In this document: positions 8,805 to 16,417 of the stretch, one piece after another
How positions within the stretch are numbered: the stretch's first letter is position 1
How the letters are laid out: the number at the start of each line of letters is the position of its first letter
The notes under the pieces: model-generated
What the model was told of the DNA's origin: nothing
Databases searched by the model: none
The model's input: the letters and a program-made list of their open reading frames with translations, nothing else
Translations under genes and position numbers: made by a program
From: Streptomyces ambofaciens ATCC 23877
GTDB taxonomy: Bacteria > Actinomycetota > Actinomycetes > Streptomycetales > Streptomycetaceae
Length of the DNA: 64,000 bases
Direction: 5' to 3'
Assembly: GCF_001267885.1 (NCBI RefSeq)
Contig: NZ_CP012382.1
Span: 1,116,001-1,180,000, forward strand

Positions 8805-9845
8805 GTGACGACCGACGACCTCGCCTACAAGGCCCTGGAGGGCCTGGGCGCCGCCCCGCTGTGGCGCTTCTACGGCAACCTGTTCCCCGCCCAGCCCAAG
8901 AGCCGCGCGGTGCCCTACCGCTGGAGCTGGCGCGCACTGCGCCCGCATCTTCTGCACTTCTCCCGGACCCTGTCCCTGGAGGAGGCCGAGCGCCGGGTGC
9001 TGATGCTCGTCAATCCCGGCCTCACCGATCCCCCGGCCACGGTCAACACCCTCTACGCGGGGCTGCAGATCATCCTGCCCGGGGAGACCGCGCAGGCCCA
9101 CCGGCACACCTCCAACGCCTTCCGCTTCATCCTCGAGGGCGACGGTGCGTGGACCACCGTCGACGGCGAGCGGGTCTTCATGGCCCCCGGTGACCTGCTG
9201 CTCACCCCTGGCTGGCACTGGCACGACCACACCCACGAGGGCGACGCGCCGATGATCTGGCTCGACGCACTGGACCACCCCCTGGTCAACGCCCTGGAGG
9301 CGGGCTTCTACCAGCAGTACCCGCAGCGGCTCCAGCCGGTGACCAAGCCCGACGACGCCGGCAGCCGCCAGTTCCTGCACGGCCGGCTCACCCCCGCCTG
9401 GCTCTCCCAGGACGGCCCCCACTCCCCCGTCACCCGCTACACCTGGCAGGAGACCGAGCGAGCCCTGGACGCCATCGCCGACACGGCCGACGGCAGCGAC
9501 GTCGACGGCGTCGTCCTGGAGTACACCAACCCCTGGACCGGCGGCCCGGTCATGCCCACCATCGGCTGCCGCGTCCAGCGACTGCGCCCCGGCTTCCAGG
9601 GCGCCGGCCGCCGCCACACGGCCTCCACCGTCTTCAACGTCGTCCGCGGCGAGGGGGCCACCATCGTCGACGGCGAACGGCTCGAGTGGTCCGAGCACGA
9701 CTCCTTCGCGGTCCCCGGCTGGGCCTCCTACCGCCACGTCAACACCTCGACCGCCGCGGACGCCGTTCTCTTCTCCTACAGCGACGAGCCGGTGATGCGT
9801 TCCCTCGGCCTCTACCGCTCGGAAGACGCCGACCCCGGCGCCTGA
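8805..9845 (+). CDS. gentisate 1,2-dioxygenase
   Basis: A 346-residue bicupin matching gentisate dioxygenases in length and motifs. It should cleave gentisate between C1 and C2 to maleylpyruvate using Fe(II) and O2. The first cupin has the metal ligands His99 and His101 (AQAHRHTSNAFRFILEG) and the later HWHDH cluster (138-142). A second cupin follows at about 230-330 and lacks an equivalent His pair, as is normal in this family. GTG at 8805 follows GAAGGAG. It is flanked by the hydroxylase that would make gentisate and an FAH hydrolase that would split the product. Confidence 0.9.
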   Translation: MTTDDLAYKALEGLGAAPLWRFYGNLFPAQPKSRAVPYRWSWRALRPHLLHFSRTLSLEEAERRVLMLVNPGLTDPPATVNTLYAGLQIILPGETAQAHRHTSNAFRFILEGDGAWTTVDGERVFMAPGDLLLTPGWHWHDHTHEGDAPMIWLDALDHPLVNALEAGFYQQYPQRLQPVTKPDDAGSRQFLHGRLTPAWLSQDGPHSPVTRYTWQETERALDAIADTADGSDVDGVVLEYTNPWTGGPVMPTIGCRVQRLRPGFQGAGRRHTASTVFNVVRGEGATIVDGERLEWSEHDSFAVPGWASYRHVNTSTAADAVLFSYSDEPVMRSLGLYRSEDADPGA

Positions 9846-9878
9846 CCGCTCCCCTCCGACACCCACAAGGAAGCCACC

Positions 9879-10745
9879 ATGCGACTGGCCCTGTTCGACA
9901 AGGGACGCCTCGGCGTCGTCGACGGCGACGACCTCGTCGACGTGACCGACCAGCTCACCGGAGCCGGCACCGCCGGCCCGGCCGGCGCGGTGCAGCGGTA
10001 CATCGAGACCACCGCCCGCGGGGAGGCGGTCCGGTTCGACCTCGCCGGCCGGCCCCGGACCCCGCTGGCCGAAGCGGCCCTCCAGGCTCCGCTCCCCCTC
10101 CCCGGGAAGATCATCGGCGCACCGGTCAACTACCTCGACCACAAGGCCGAGATGGAGTACACCACGTCGGTCGCGGACCTCGGCGTCTTCCTCAAGGCGA
10201 ACTCCTCCGTCATCGGACCCGGCGAGGACATCCTGCTGCCCTACTCCGACAAGCGCACCGATCAGGAGGGCGAGCTGGGCGTCGTCATCGGCCGTACCGC
10301 TGCGCACGTCAGCGCGGACGACGCCCTGGGCCACGTCTTCGGCTACACCTGCGTCCTGGACATCACCGTCCGCTCCGGCGAGGACCGCTCCACCCGCAAG
10401 TCCTTCGACACCTTCACGCCCCTGGGCCCCTGGGTCGTCACCGCCGACGAGATCCCGGACCCCGACACCCTCGACCTGCGCTGCGACGTCGGCGGCACCA
10501 CCCGGCAGCGCACCAACACCGCCGACCTGATCTTCGGCGTCCGGGAGCTGATCGCCTACACCTCCTCCGTCATGACGCTGCACCCGGGCGACGTGATCGC
10601 GACCGGAACACCGGCCGGAGTCGGTCCGCTGGCCCACGGTGACCGCGTCGTCCTGGACATCGAGAAGGTCGGCCGCCTGGAGGTGGGGGTCGACGGCTCC
10701 CGTGCCACCCCCTACGAGCGGCGCCCCGGCCGTCGCGACCGCTGA
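9879..10745 (+). CDS. FAH-family hydrolase, probable fumarylpyruvate/maleylpyruvate hydrolase
   Basis: A 288-residue FAH-fold enzyme. It has the catalytic-domain entry GKIIGAPVNYLDHKAEM, the acidic metal ligands in QEGELGVVIG, GYTCVLDITVRSGEDR and the terminal VIATGTPAGVG motif found in acylpyruvate hydrolases. An AAGGAAG sequence precedes the ATG, which lies 33 bases after gentisate dioxygenase. It should hydrolyse the ring-opened pyruvate ester to pyruvate plus fumarate or maleate. No maleylpyruvate isomerase lies in the operon, so either the cis product is cleaved directly or the isomerase is elsewhere. Confidence 0.85.
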   Translation: MRLALFDKGRLGVVDGDDLVDVTDQLTGAGTAGPAGAVQRYIETTARGEAVRFDLAGRPRTPLAEAALQAPLPLPGKIIGAPVNYLDHKAEMEYTTSVADLGVFLKANSSVIGPGEDILLPYSDKRTDQEGELGVVIGRTAAHVSADDALGHVFGYTCVLDITVRSGEDRSTRKSFDTFTPLGPWVVTADEIPDPDTLDLRCDVGGTTRQRTNTADLIFGVRELIAYTSSVMTLHPGDVIATGTPAGVGPLAHGDRVVLDIEKVGRLEVGVDGSRATPYERRPGRRDR

Positions 10746-10840
10746 CCGCACGGCCGGGTGGTGCCGGACCCTCGTAGACTCCCTCACACCGGCCGTCCAC
10801 CCGGCCGGCACCACCTTCGGCGGCAGACGGACGGAACACT

Positions 10841-11284
10841 GTGGCGCGCGCACTGGAACTGCACAACTACGTCGGGCACCTGATCCGGCGCGCGGAACAG
10901 GTGCACACCGCTCTGTGGTACCGGCACGTGTCCCAGGAGATCACCTCCCAGCAGTTCGCCGTCCTCAACGCCCTCAGCCGGGACCCCGGGATCGACCAGC
11001 GCACGCTCGCGCGCCTCACCTCGCTGGACCGCTCCACGGTCAACCACATCGTCCGCCGCCTGACCGATCAGCACTACGTCAGCCAGGTGCGCGACGAGGA
11101 GGACCGCCGACGCACCCTGCTCAGCCTCACCGACGAGGGAGGCGACCTCCTCGACTCACTGATCGGCCCCGCCGAGGAGATCAACGAGCAGCTCCTCGAC
11201 TCGCTCCCCGGCGACCAGCGGCAGCAGGCCGTGGACATCCTCCGCAGGATCGCGTCGATCGAGTCACCCACCGGCGGACCGTGA
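10841..11284 (+). CDS. MarR-family transcriptional regulator
   Basis: A 147-residue winged-helix protein of MarR size. The DNA-recognition part (ITSQQFAVLNALSRD, then LTSLDRSTVNHIVRRLTD) and the wing (VRDEEDRRRTLLSLTDEG) are clear. Such proteins are dimeric repressors released by small aromatic acids, which fits this position 95 bases after the gentisate operon on the same strand. GTG at 10841 is the first codon that leaves the N-terminal helix complete. It is the best candidate for binding the inverted repeat at 7460-7494, but this is inference only. Confidence 0.9.
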   Translation: MARALELHNYVGHLIRRAEQVHTALWYRHVSQEITSQQFAVLNALSRDPGIDQRTLARLTSLDRSTVNHIVRRLTDQHYVSQVRDEEDRRRTLLSLTDEGGDLLDSLIGPAEEINEQLLDSLPGDQRQQAVDILRRIASIESPTGGP

Positions 11285-11482
11285 AGCCGGTGGGAAGCGC
11301 TCGGCAACATCAGGGCTCACTCGGGATTCTGGTCAGCACCCCACCAGCACGGGTCGGCATGGTGGCCACGCGCATAGCCGTCTCTCGAACTATGTTGCCC
11401 CGCCACATGTGCGTCTGACCTGCGGGTTCCTACGGTATGGCGACACGCAACCGTCCCCGCAGATCCCCAGGAAGTGGTGCCG

Positions 11483-12892
11483 ATGTCGTCGCCCGCAACC
11501 GCCCCACCAGCTCCGAACAACCTCAAGCGCATCGTCGCCGCGTCCCTCATCGGCACCACCATCGAGTGGTACGACTTCTTCCTCTACGGTTCCGCCGCCG
11601 CCCTCGTCTTCAACAAGCTGTTCTTCCCGGACTCCGACCCGCTGGTCGGCACGCTCCTGTCGTTCCTGACCTACGCCGTCGGATTCGCGGCGCGTCCGCT
11701 GGGCGCCCTGGTCTTCGGGCACTACGGCGACCGGCTCGGGCGCAAGAAGCTGCTGGTGCTCAGCCTGCTGATGATGGGCGGGGCGACCTTCGCGATCGGG
11801 CTGCTGCCCACGCACGCCACCATCGGCACGGCCGCTCCCGTGCTGCTGACCGTGCTGCGGCTGGTCCAGGGCTTCGCCCTCGGCGGTGAGTGGGGCGGGG
11901 CGGTACTGCTGGTGTCGGAGCACGGGGACGCGCGGCGGCGCGGGTTCTGGGCCTCCTGGCCGCAGACCGGTGCGCCGGCGGGCCAGCTGCTGGCGACCGG
12001 CGTGCTGTCGCTGCTGACGGCCGTGCTGTCCGACGCCGCGTTCAACAGCTGGGGCTGGCGGATACCGTTCCTGCTCTCCGGCGTCCTGGTGATGGTCGGC
12101 CTGTGGATTCGACTCTCCGTCGACGAATCGCCCGTCTTCAAGCAGGCGTTGGCGCAGGCGGAGACGCGCAAGGCCGAGGCCGAGACCGAACCGCTCCCGC
12201 TGGTCGCCGTGATGCGGCACCACTGGCGCGACGTCCTGATCGCGATGGGCGCGCGGATGGCGGAGAACATCAGCTACTACGTCATCACGGCCTTCATCCT
12301 CGTCTACGCCACGACCGCTGCCGACGTGTCCAAGCAGACCGCGCTCAACGCGGTGCTCATCGCCTCGGCCGTGCACTTCGCGGTCATCCCCGCCTGGGGC
12401 GCGCTGTCGGACCGGATCGGCCGGCGCCCCGTGTACCTGCTGGGCGCGGCCGGGGTCGGACTGTGGATGTTCCCGTTCTTCATGCTGATCGACAGCGGCG
12501 GCTTCGGCAGTCTGCTCCTCGCGGTCACCGTGGGCCTGGTGCTGCACGGCGCGATGTACGCGCCCCAGGCGGCCTTCTTCTCGGAGATGTTCGCGACCCG
12601 GATGCGGTACTCGGGTGCCTCCATCGGCGCGCAGTTCGCCTCGGTGGCCGCCGGTGCCCCCGCGCCGCTGATCGCCACCGCGCTGCTCAGCGAGTACGAC
12701 AGCTCCACCCCGATCTCCCTCTACGTCATCGCCTCGGTGGTGCTGACGCTGATCGCCGTGGGGGTGGCCAAGGAGACCCGCCACCGCGACCTCGCCGAGG
12801 TCGTGCCCTCCCCCAGGGACGGGGACGGGGGCGGGATCGGCGAGGAGACGGAGGCCGCCGCATCGCGCGCACCGGGTGCACGCAGTCTCTGA
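11483..12892 (+). CDS. MHS-type MFS transporter, probable aromatic or organic acid uptake
   Basis: A 469-residue, 12-helix major facilitator of the metabolite:H+ symporter family (ShiA/KgtP/ProP group). The N-terminal IGTTIEWYDFFLYG is diagnostic. Loop 2-3 has GHYGDRLGRKK, helix 5 has LVQGFALGGEWGGA, and the second half has ALSDRIGRRPVYLLG. ATG at 11483 is chosen because AGGAAG ends 8 bases upstream; an in-frame GTG at 11474 is possible. Its position beside the gentisate genes suggests import of the aromatic acid. The acidic, Gly-rich C-terminal tail is dispensable-looking. The substrate is not readable from sequence. Confidence 0.88.
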   Translation: MSSPATAPPAPNNLKRIVAASLIGTTIEWYDFFLYGSAAALVFNKLFFPDSDPLVGTLLSFLTYAVGFAARPLGALVFGHYGDRLGRKKLLVLSLLMMGGATFAIGLLPTHATIGTAAPVLLTVLRLVQGFALGGEWGGAVLLVSEHGDARRRGFWASWPQTGAPAGQLLATGVLSLLTAVLSDAAFNSWGWRIPFLLSGVLVMVGLWIRLSVDESPVFKQALAQAETRKAEAETEPLPLVAVMRHHWRDVLIAMGARMAENISYYVITAFILVYATTAADVSKQTALNAVLIASAVHFAVIPAWGALSDRIGRRPVYLLGAAGVGLWMFPFFMLIDSGGFGSLLLAVTVGLVLHGAMYAPQAAFFSEMFATRMRYSGASIGAQFASVAAGAPAPLIATALLSEYDSSTPISLYVIASVVLTLIAVGVAKETRHRDLAEVVPSPRDGDGGGIGEETEAAASRAPGARSL

Positions 12893-12908
12893 CCCGTCCC
12901 GGAGCCGG

Positions 12909-12934
12909 CCCCCGTACGCCCGTGCGTGCGGGGG
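12909..12934. terminator. bidirectional hairpin between convergent genes
   Basis: CCCCCGTACGC (12909-12919) pairs with GCGTGCGGGGG (12924-12934) with one G-U type mismatch and a 4-base loop. It lies between the transporter stop and the regulator stop, which face each other. No U-run follows, as is common for Streptomyces terminators. Confidence 0.6.
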
Positions 12935-14905
12935 TCAGTGGCGTGCCGGCGCCGACAACCGGTGCAGCCGGAGGGCCAGTTGGATCTCCAGTGCGCGCTC
13001 GGGGCTCTGCCAGTCCTCGCCCAGGAGGCGGCCGACGCGTTCCAGGCGCTGGGCGACCGTGTTCACGTGCACGTGCAGTTCGTCCTTGGTGCGGGCGGGG
13101 CTCATGCCGCAGGCGAAGTAGGCGTCCAGGGTGCGCAGGAGTTCGGTGCCGCGGCGCGCGTCGTAGGCGACGACCTGGCCGACGGTGCGCTCGACGAAAC
13201 CCGTGACGTCCTGGTCGCCGGCCAGCAGCAGCCCCAGGAACCCGAAGTCCTCGGCCGCGGCGCCGTCGCCGGAGCGGCCCAGCAGCCGCAGGGCGTCGAG
13301 GCAGCGTCTCGCCTCGGTGTACGCGGTGGCCACCGCGTCGGGACGGGCGGCGAGGTCCTCCACGGGGGCCGAGGCGCCGACCGTGACCGCCTCGTGGACG
13401 GCCGTGCCGAGATGCCGGGCGGTACGGCGGGCCAGGTCGGTGGCGCCGTCCCCGGACGTGAGGGGCAGCAGCAGCACGGTGCCGCCGTCCCGGGCGGCGG
13501 CCAGGCCGTGGCGGGTCGCGGCGAGGTGGGAGGCGGCGGCCCACAGGCGTCTGCGCGCCTCCGCCTCCTGGTCGGCGTCGGGCGCGGTGGCGTCGAGGCG
13601 GGCGGCGAGCACGACGTGTGTGGCGTCCAGGTCCGCCCGCAGCCGTCGGGCGCGGTCGCCCAGGAGGCGGGGGTCGCGGTCGCGGGCGTCGAGCAGGTCG
13701 TCCAGCAGTTCGCCGCGGACGCGCTGCTCGGCCTCGGCGGCGGAGCGACGGGCGAGCAGCAGGAGGGAGGTGACCATCGCGGCGCGCTCCAGGGTGCGCT
13801 GGTCGACGGGGTCGAGCCCCGGGTGACCGCGCAGGACGAGAGCGCCGAGCAGTTCGTCGCCGGCGGCGACGGCGGCGATCCAGTCCGCCTCGTGGGGCAC
13901 CGCGTGTCCCTCGGCGCGGGACGCCTCCAGGGCGTGCGCCGGTGCCGCGGCGGCCTCGGCGAACTCGACCGTGCCGTCCAGCACCTGGGAGACGGCGGCG
14001 GCCACGTCGTGGACACCGCCGCCGCGCAGGACCAGTTCGGCGAGCCGGTCGTGGACGTCGGAGGCGCGCTCGATGACGCCGCTGCGGTCCTGGATGATCT
14101 CGTTGGCCCGCTCCAGGTCCGCGAGGGCCGAGCGGGTCTCGGCGAGCAGGTTCGCGGTGTCGATGGCGGCCGCCGCGAGGGCGGCGAAGGAGCCCAGCAG
14201 GGCGATCTGCTCGCGCTCGAAGACCCGGGCCCGCCGGTCCGCGGCGAACAGCACACCGATGACGTGGCGGCCGAGCATGAGGGGCACGCCCAGGATCGCG
14301 ACCAGGCCCTCGTCGCTGACCCCCGCGTCGATGGTGCGGGTGTGCTGGAAACGGGCGTCCTTGAAGTAGTCGTCGGTGACGTAGGGGCGGGCGGTCTGGG
14401 CGACGAGGCCGCCGAGCCCCTCGCCCATGCCGAGCCGCAGCTGCTGGAAGCGGGCCGCCACCGAGCCCTCGGTGACCCGCATGTAGGTGTCCCCGCGGGC
14501 CGGGTCGTTGAGGCTGAGGTAGGCGACGTCGGTGCCGAGCAGCGAGCGGGCCCGCTGCACGATCGCGCGCAGTACGGCGTCCAGGTCGCGCAGTCCGGCC
14601 AGGTCGTGGGCGGTCTCGAACAGCGCGGACAGCTCGGCCTCGCGGCGCCGGCGGCCCTCCAGCTCCGAGCGCACGCGCAGCGCGAGGCGCTTGGCCTGTT
14701 CGAGCGCGGCGAGTCGCTCCGCCGGTCCCCCCTCGGCGCGGGCGAGCAGCACCGGCTGCTCGTAGGCGTCCGCGGAGGCGCCCCGGGCCAGCAAGTCCAG
14801 GAAGGGGGTCTCGACGGTGGCGGGCCTCAGGTCCACGGCGTCGCCGGCCGGCGCTCCGGCATCGTGGGCGGAGCGCTCGGCGGACTGCACGTGATCGCGG
14901 GACAT
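12935..14905 (-). CDS. GAF-domain PucR/CdaR-type transcriptional regulator
   Basis: A protein of about 656 residues. It carries an N-terminal helical region (coiled-coil-like around EQAKRLALRVRSELEGRRRREAEL in shorter heptads), a GAF sensor domain (about 105-250, GVPLMLGRHVIGVLFAADRR) and a C-terminal PucR helix-turn-helix (TKDELHVHVNTVAQRLERVGRLLG). Such regulators usually activate catabolic genes in response to small ligands. It is transcribed toward the transporter, and the 3-hydroxybutyrate dehydrogenase gene lies just upstream on the same strand. The start at 14905 (MSRDHV) is uncertain; ATG at 14923 is also possible. A farther start at 14962 would run through a strong hairpin and is unlikely. 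Confidence 0.85.
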   Translation of the reverse strand: MSRDHVQSAERSAHDAGAPAGDAVDLRPATVETPFLDLLARGASADAYEQPVLLARAEGGPAERLAALEQAKRLALRVRSELEGRRRREAELSALFETAHDLAGLRDLDAVLRAIVQRARSLLGTDVAYLSLNDPARGDTYMRVTEGSVAARFQQLRLGMGEGLGGLVAQTARPYVTDDYFKDARFQHTRTIDAGVSDEGLVAILGVPLMLGRHVIGVLFAADRRARVFEREQIALLGSFAALAAAAIDTANLLAETRSALADLERANEIIQDRSGVIERASDVHDRLAELVLRGGGVHDVAAAVSQVLDGTVEFAEAAAAPAHALEASRAEGHAVPHEADWIAAVAAGDELLGALVLRGHPGLDPVDQRTLERAAMVTSLLLLARRSAAEAEQRVRGELLDDLLDARDRDPRLLGDRARRLRADLDATHVVLAARLDATAPDADQEAEARRRLWAAASHLAATRHGLAAARDGGTVLLLPLTSGDGATDLARRTARHLGTAVHEAVTVGASAPVEDLAARPDAVATAYTEARRCLDALRLLGRSGDGAAAEDFGFLGLLLAGDQDVTGFVERTVGQVVAYDARRGTELLRTLDAYFACGMSPARTKDELHVHVNTVAQRLERVGRLLGEDWQSPERALEIQLALRLHRLSAPARH

Positions 14906-14942
14906 GCTCACAGGATTCCCCATCGCCCGGTCGTCCCGGCAG

Positions 14943-14986
14943 CCCTGTGGACAACCCGGCACGGGTGGGCCGGGTTGTCCACAGGG
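14943..14986. repeat. 18-bp perfect inverted repeat containing two DnaA-box sequences
   Basis: CCCTGTGGACAACCCGGC (14943-14960) and its exact complement (14969-14986) flank an 8-base loop. Each arm contains the nonamer TTGTCCACA, the preferred Streptomyces DnaA box, in opposite orientation. It sits between the 3-hydroxybutyrate dehydrogenase stop and the GAF regulator start, so it may serve as a terminator, a DnaA-binding site or both. Confidence 0.7.
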
Positions 14987-15014
14987 GTGCCGGGGGCGCG
15001 GAGCGCCACGCTGC

Positions 15015-15815
15015 TCAGTGCGCGGTCCAGCCGCCGTCCAGGACGAGCGAGGTGCCGGTGACGAAGGACGCCTGCGGACCGCACAGGTAGGCCACGGCCT
15101 CGGCGACCTCCTCCGGTTCGATGAGGCGGCGCAACGCGCTGTCCCGCAGCATCACGTCGGTCAGCACCCGCTCCTCGGGGATGTCGTGCGCCCGGGCCTG
15201 GTCGGTGATCTGCTTCTCCACCAGCGGGGTGCGCACGTAGGAGGGGTTCACGCAGTTCGAGGTGACCCCGTGGGCGGCGCCTTCGAGGGCGGCGGTCTTG
15301 GACAGGCCCTCCAGTCCGTGCTTGGCGGACACGTAGGCCGCCTTGTAGGCCGAGGCGCGCAGTCCGTGGACGGAGGAGATGTTGACGATGCGCCCCCAGC
15401 CCTGCGCGTACATGTGGGGCAGGGCGCCGCGGATGAGGCGGAAGGGGGCCTCCAGCATCACGGTGAGCACGGTGTGGAAGACGTCGGGCGGGAACTCCTC
15501 GATGGGCCGGACCAGCTGCAGCCCGGCGTTGTTGACGAGGACGTCCGTGCCGGCGGCGGCGCGTTCGGCGGCGTCCAGGTCGGTCAGGTCCAGAACCTGG
15601 GTCCGCACACTGCCCGGGAGGTCCGCACAGCTCTCGGCGAGCGCCTCCAGACCACCGGCGTCCCGGTCGACCGCTCTGACCTCGGCCCCGGCCGCGGCCA
15701 GCCGCAGCGCGCAGGCACGGCCGATGCCGCCGGCGGCGCCGGTGACGAGGGCGGTACGCCCACCGAGGTCGAGCGAGGAGGCGTGGGGGGCCGGGAGGAC
15801 ACTGGGCGAGGTCAT
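15015..15815 (-). CDS. 3-hydroxybutyrate dehydrogenase (SDR)
   Basis: A 266-residue SDR of the BdhA type. It interconverts 3-hydroxybutyrate and acetoacetate with NAD. All SDR motifs are intact: TGAAGGIG, NNAG (VNNAGLQLV), Ser (NISSVHGL), YVSAK and the substrate segment NCVNPSYVRTPLVEKQI. The residues QLVRPIEEFP after NNAG and the EKQI segment are characteristic of 3-hydroxybutyrate dehydrogenases. The acetoacetate it makes or uses would be the substrate of a CoA-transferase such as that at 5986-7391, linking this gene to the catabolic region. The start at 15815 gives a 15-residue N-terminal extension ahead of the fold. Confidence 0.85.
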   Translation of the reverse strand: MTSPSVLPAPHASSLDLGGRTALVTGAAGGIGRACALRLAAAGAEVRAVDRDAGGLEALAESCADLPGSVRTQVLDLTDLDAAERAAAGTDVLVNNAGLQLVRPIEEFPPDVFHTVLTVMLEAPFRLIRGALPHMYAQGWGRIVNISSVHGLRASAYKAAYVSAKHGLEGLSKTAALEGAAHGVTSNCVNPSYVRTPLVEKQITDQARAHDIPEERVLTDVMLRDSALRRLIEPEEVAEAVAYLCGPQASFVTGTSLVLDGGWTAH

Positions 15816-15869
15816 GTCCTGACCCTAGGGAGCGTCCCCCTCGCGCCCCATGTGGGCACGCCCCATAGT

Positions 15870-16349
15870 TCAGAGGCAGTCAGTGGTCTCGAACCATGTG
15901 GGGGCGTCGGACAGCGCCTGCTTGACGCGGAGCTGCCCGAACGTCCCCAGGTCAGGCAGGGCGTCCACCGCGAACCAGCCCACCTCCAGCGACTCGTCGT
16001 CGTTGACACGGGCTTCACCGCCCACGGCCCGGCAGCGGAACGTGATGTCCATGAACTGGCAGACGTCCCCGTTGTCGTACGTGACCGGGTTCAGTGCCTG
16101 GACGAGGACCAGTCGCTCCACGGCACACCGGACGGCGGTCTCCTCCTCCACCTCGCGCACGGCGCAGGCGGCGGGCTGCTCCCCCGGGTCGGGGATGCCG
16201 CCGATGAGCGACCACCGCCCGTTGTCGGACCGTCGGCCGAGCAGGACCCGGCCCTCGTCGTCGAAGACGACGGCGGTGACGCCGGGGAGCCACAGCAGCT
16301 GATGCCCGGCGGTGGCGCGCAGTGCGAGGAGGAAGTCGGGAGTAGCCAT
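15870..16349 (-). CDS. NUDIX hydrolase
   Basis: A 159-residue Nudix protein that cleaves a nucleoside diphosphate linked to another moiety. The Nudix box (GGIPDPGEQP, then REVEEET at about 60-83) has all the acidic metal ligands; the usual Gly after the EE pair is Thr. The C-terminal VGWFAVDALPDLG is typical of ADP-ribose or dNTP pyrophosphatases. The ATG at 16349 begins MATPDF; codons further upstream encode an unlikely basic extension. It lies between two unrelated genes on the same strand. The substrate is unknown. Confidence 0.88.
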   Translation of the reverse strand: MATPDFLLALRATAGHQLLWLPGVTAVVFDDEGRVLLGRRSDNGRWSLIGGIPDPGEQPAACAVREVEEETAVRCAVERLVLVQALNPVTYDNGDVCQFMDITFRCRAVGGEARVNDDESLEVGWFAVDALPDLGTFGQLRVKQALSDAPTWFETTDCL

Positions 16350-16417
16350 GCCCCCGACCCTAACGGGGCTCGAGCGACACACCCGGTGCCGTCGCGGGGC
16401 GTGCGGTCGGCGTACGG

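Noticed and set aside
14906..14962. Longer start for the GAF regulator at 14962
   Set aside because: It would place the DnaA-box hairpin in the coding region and adds an unlikely Cys/Arg leader; starts at 14905 or 14923 are better.
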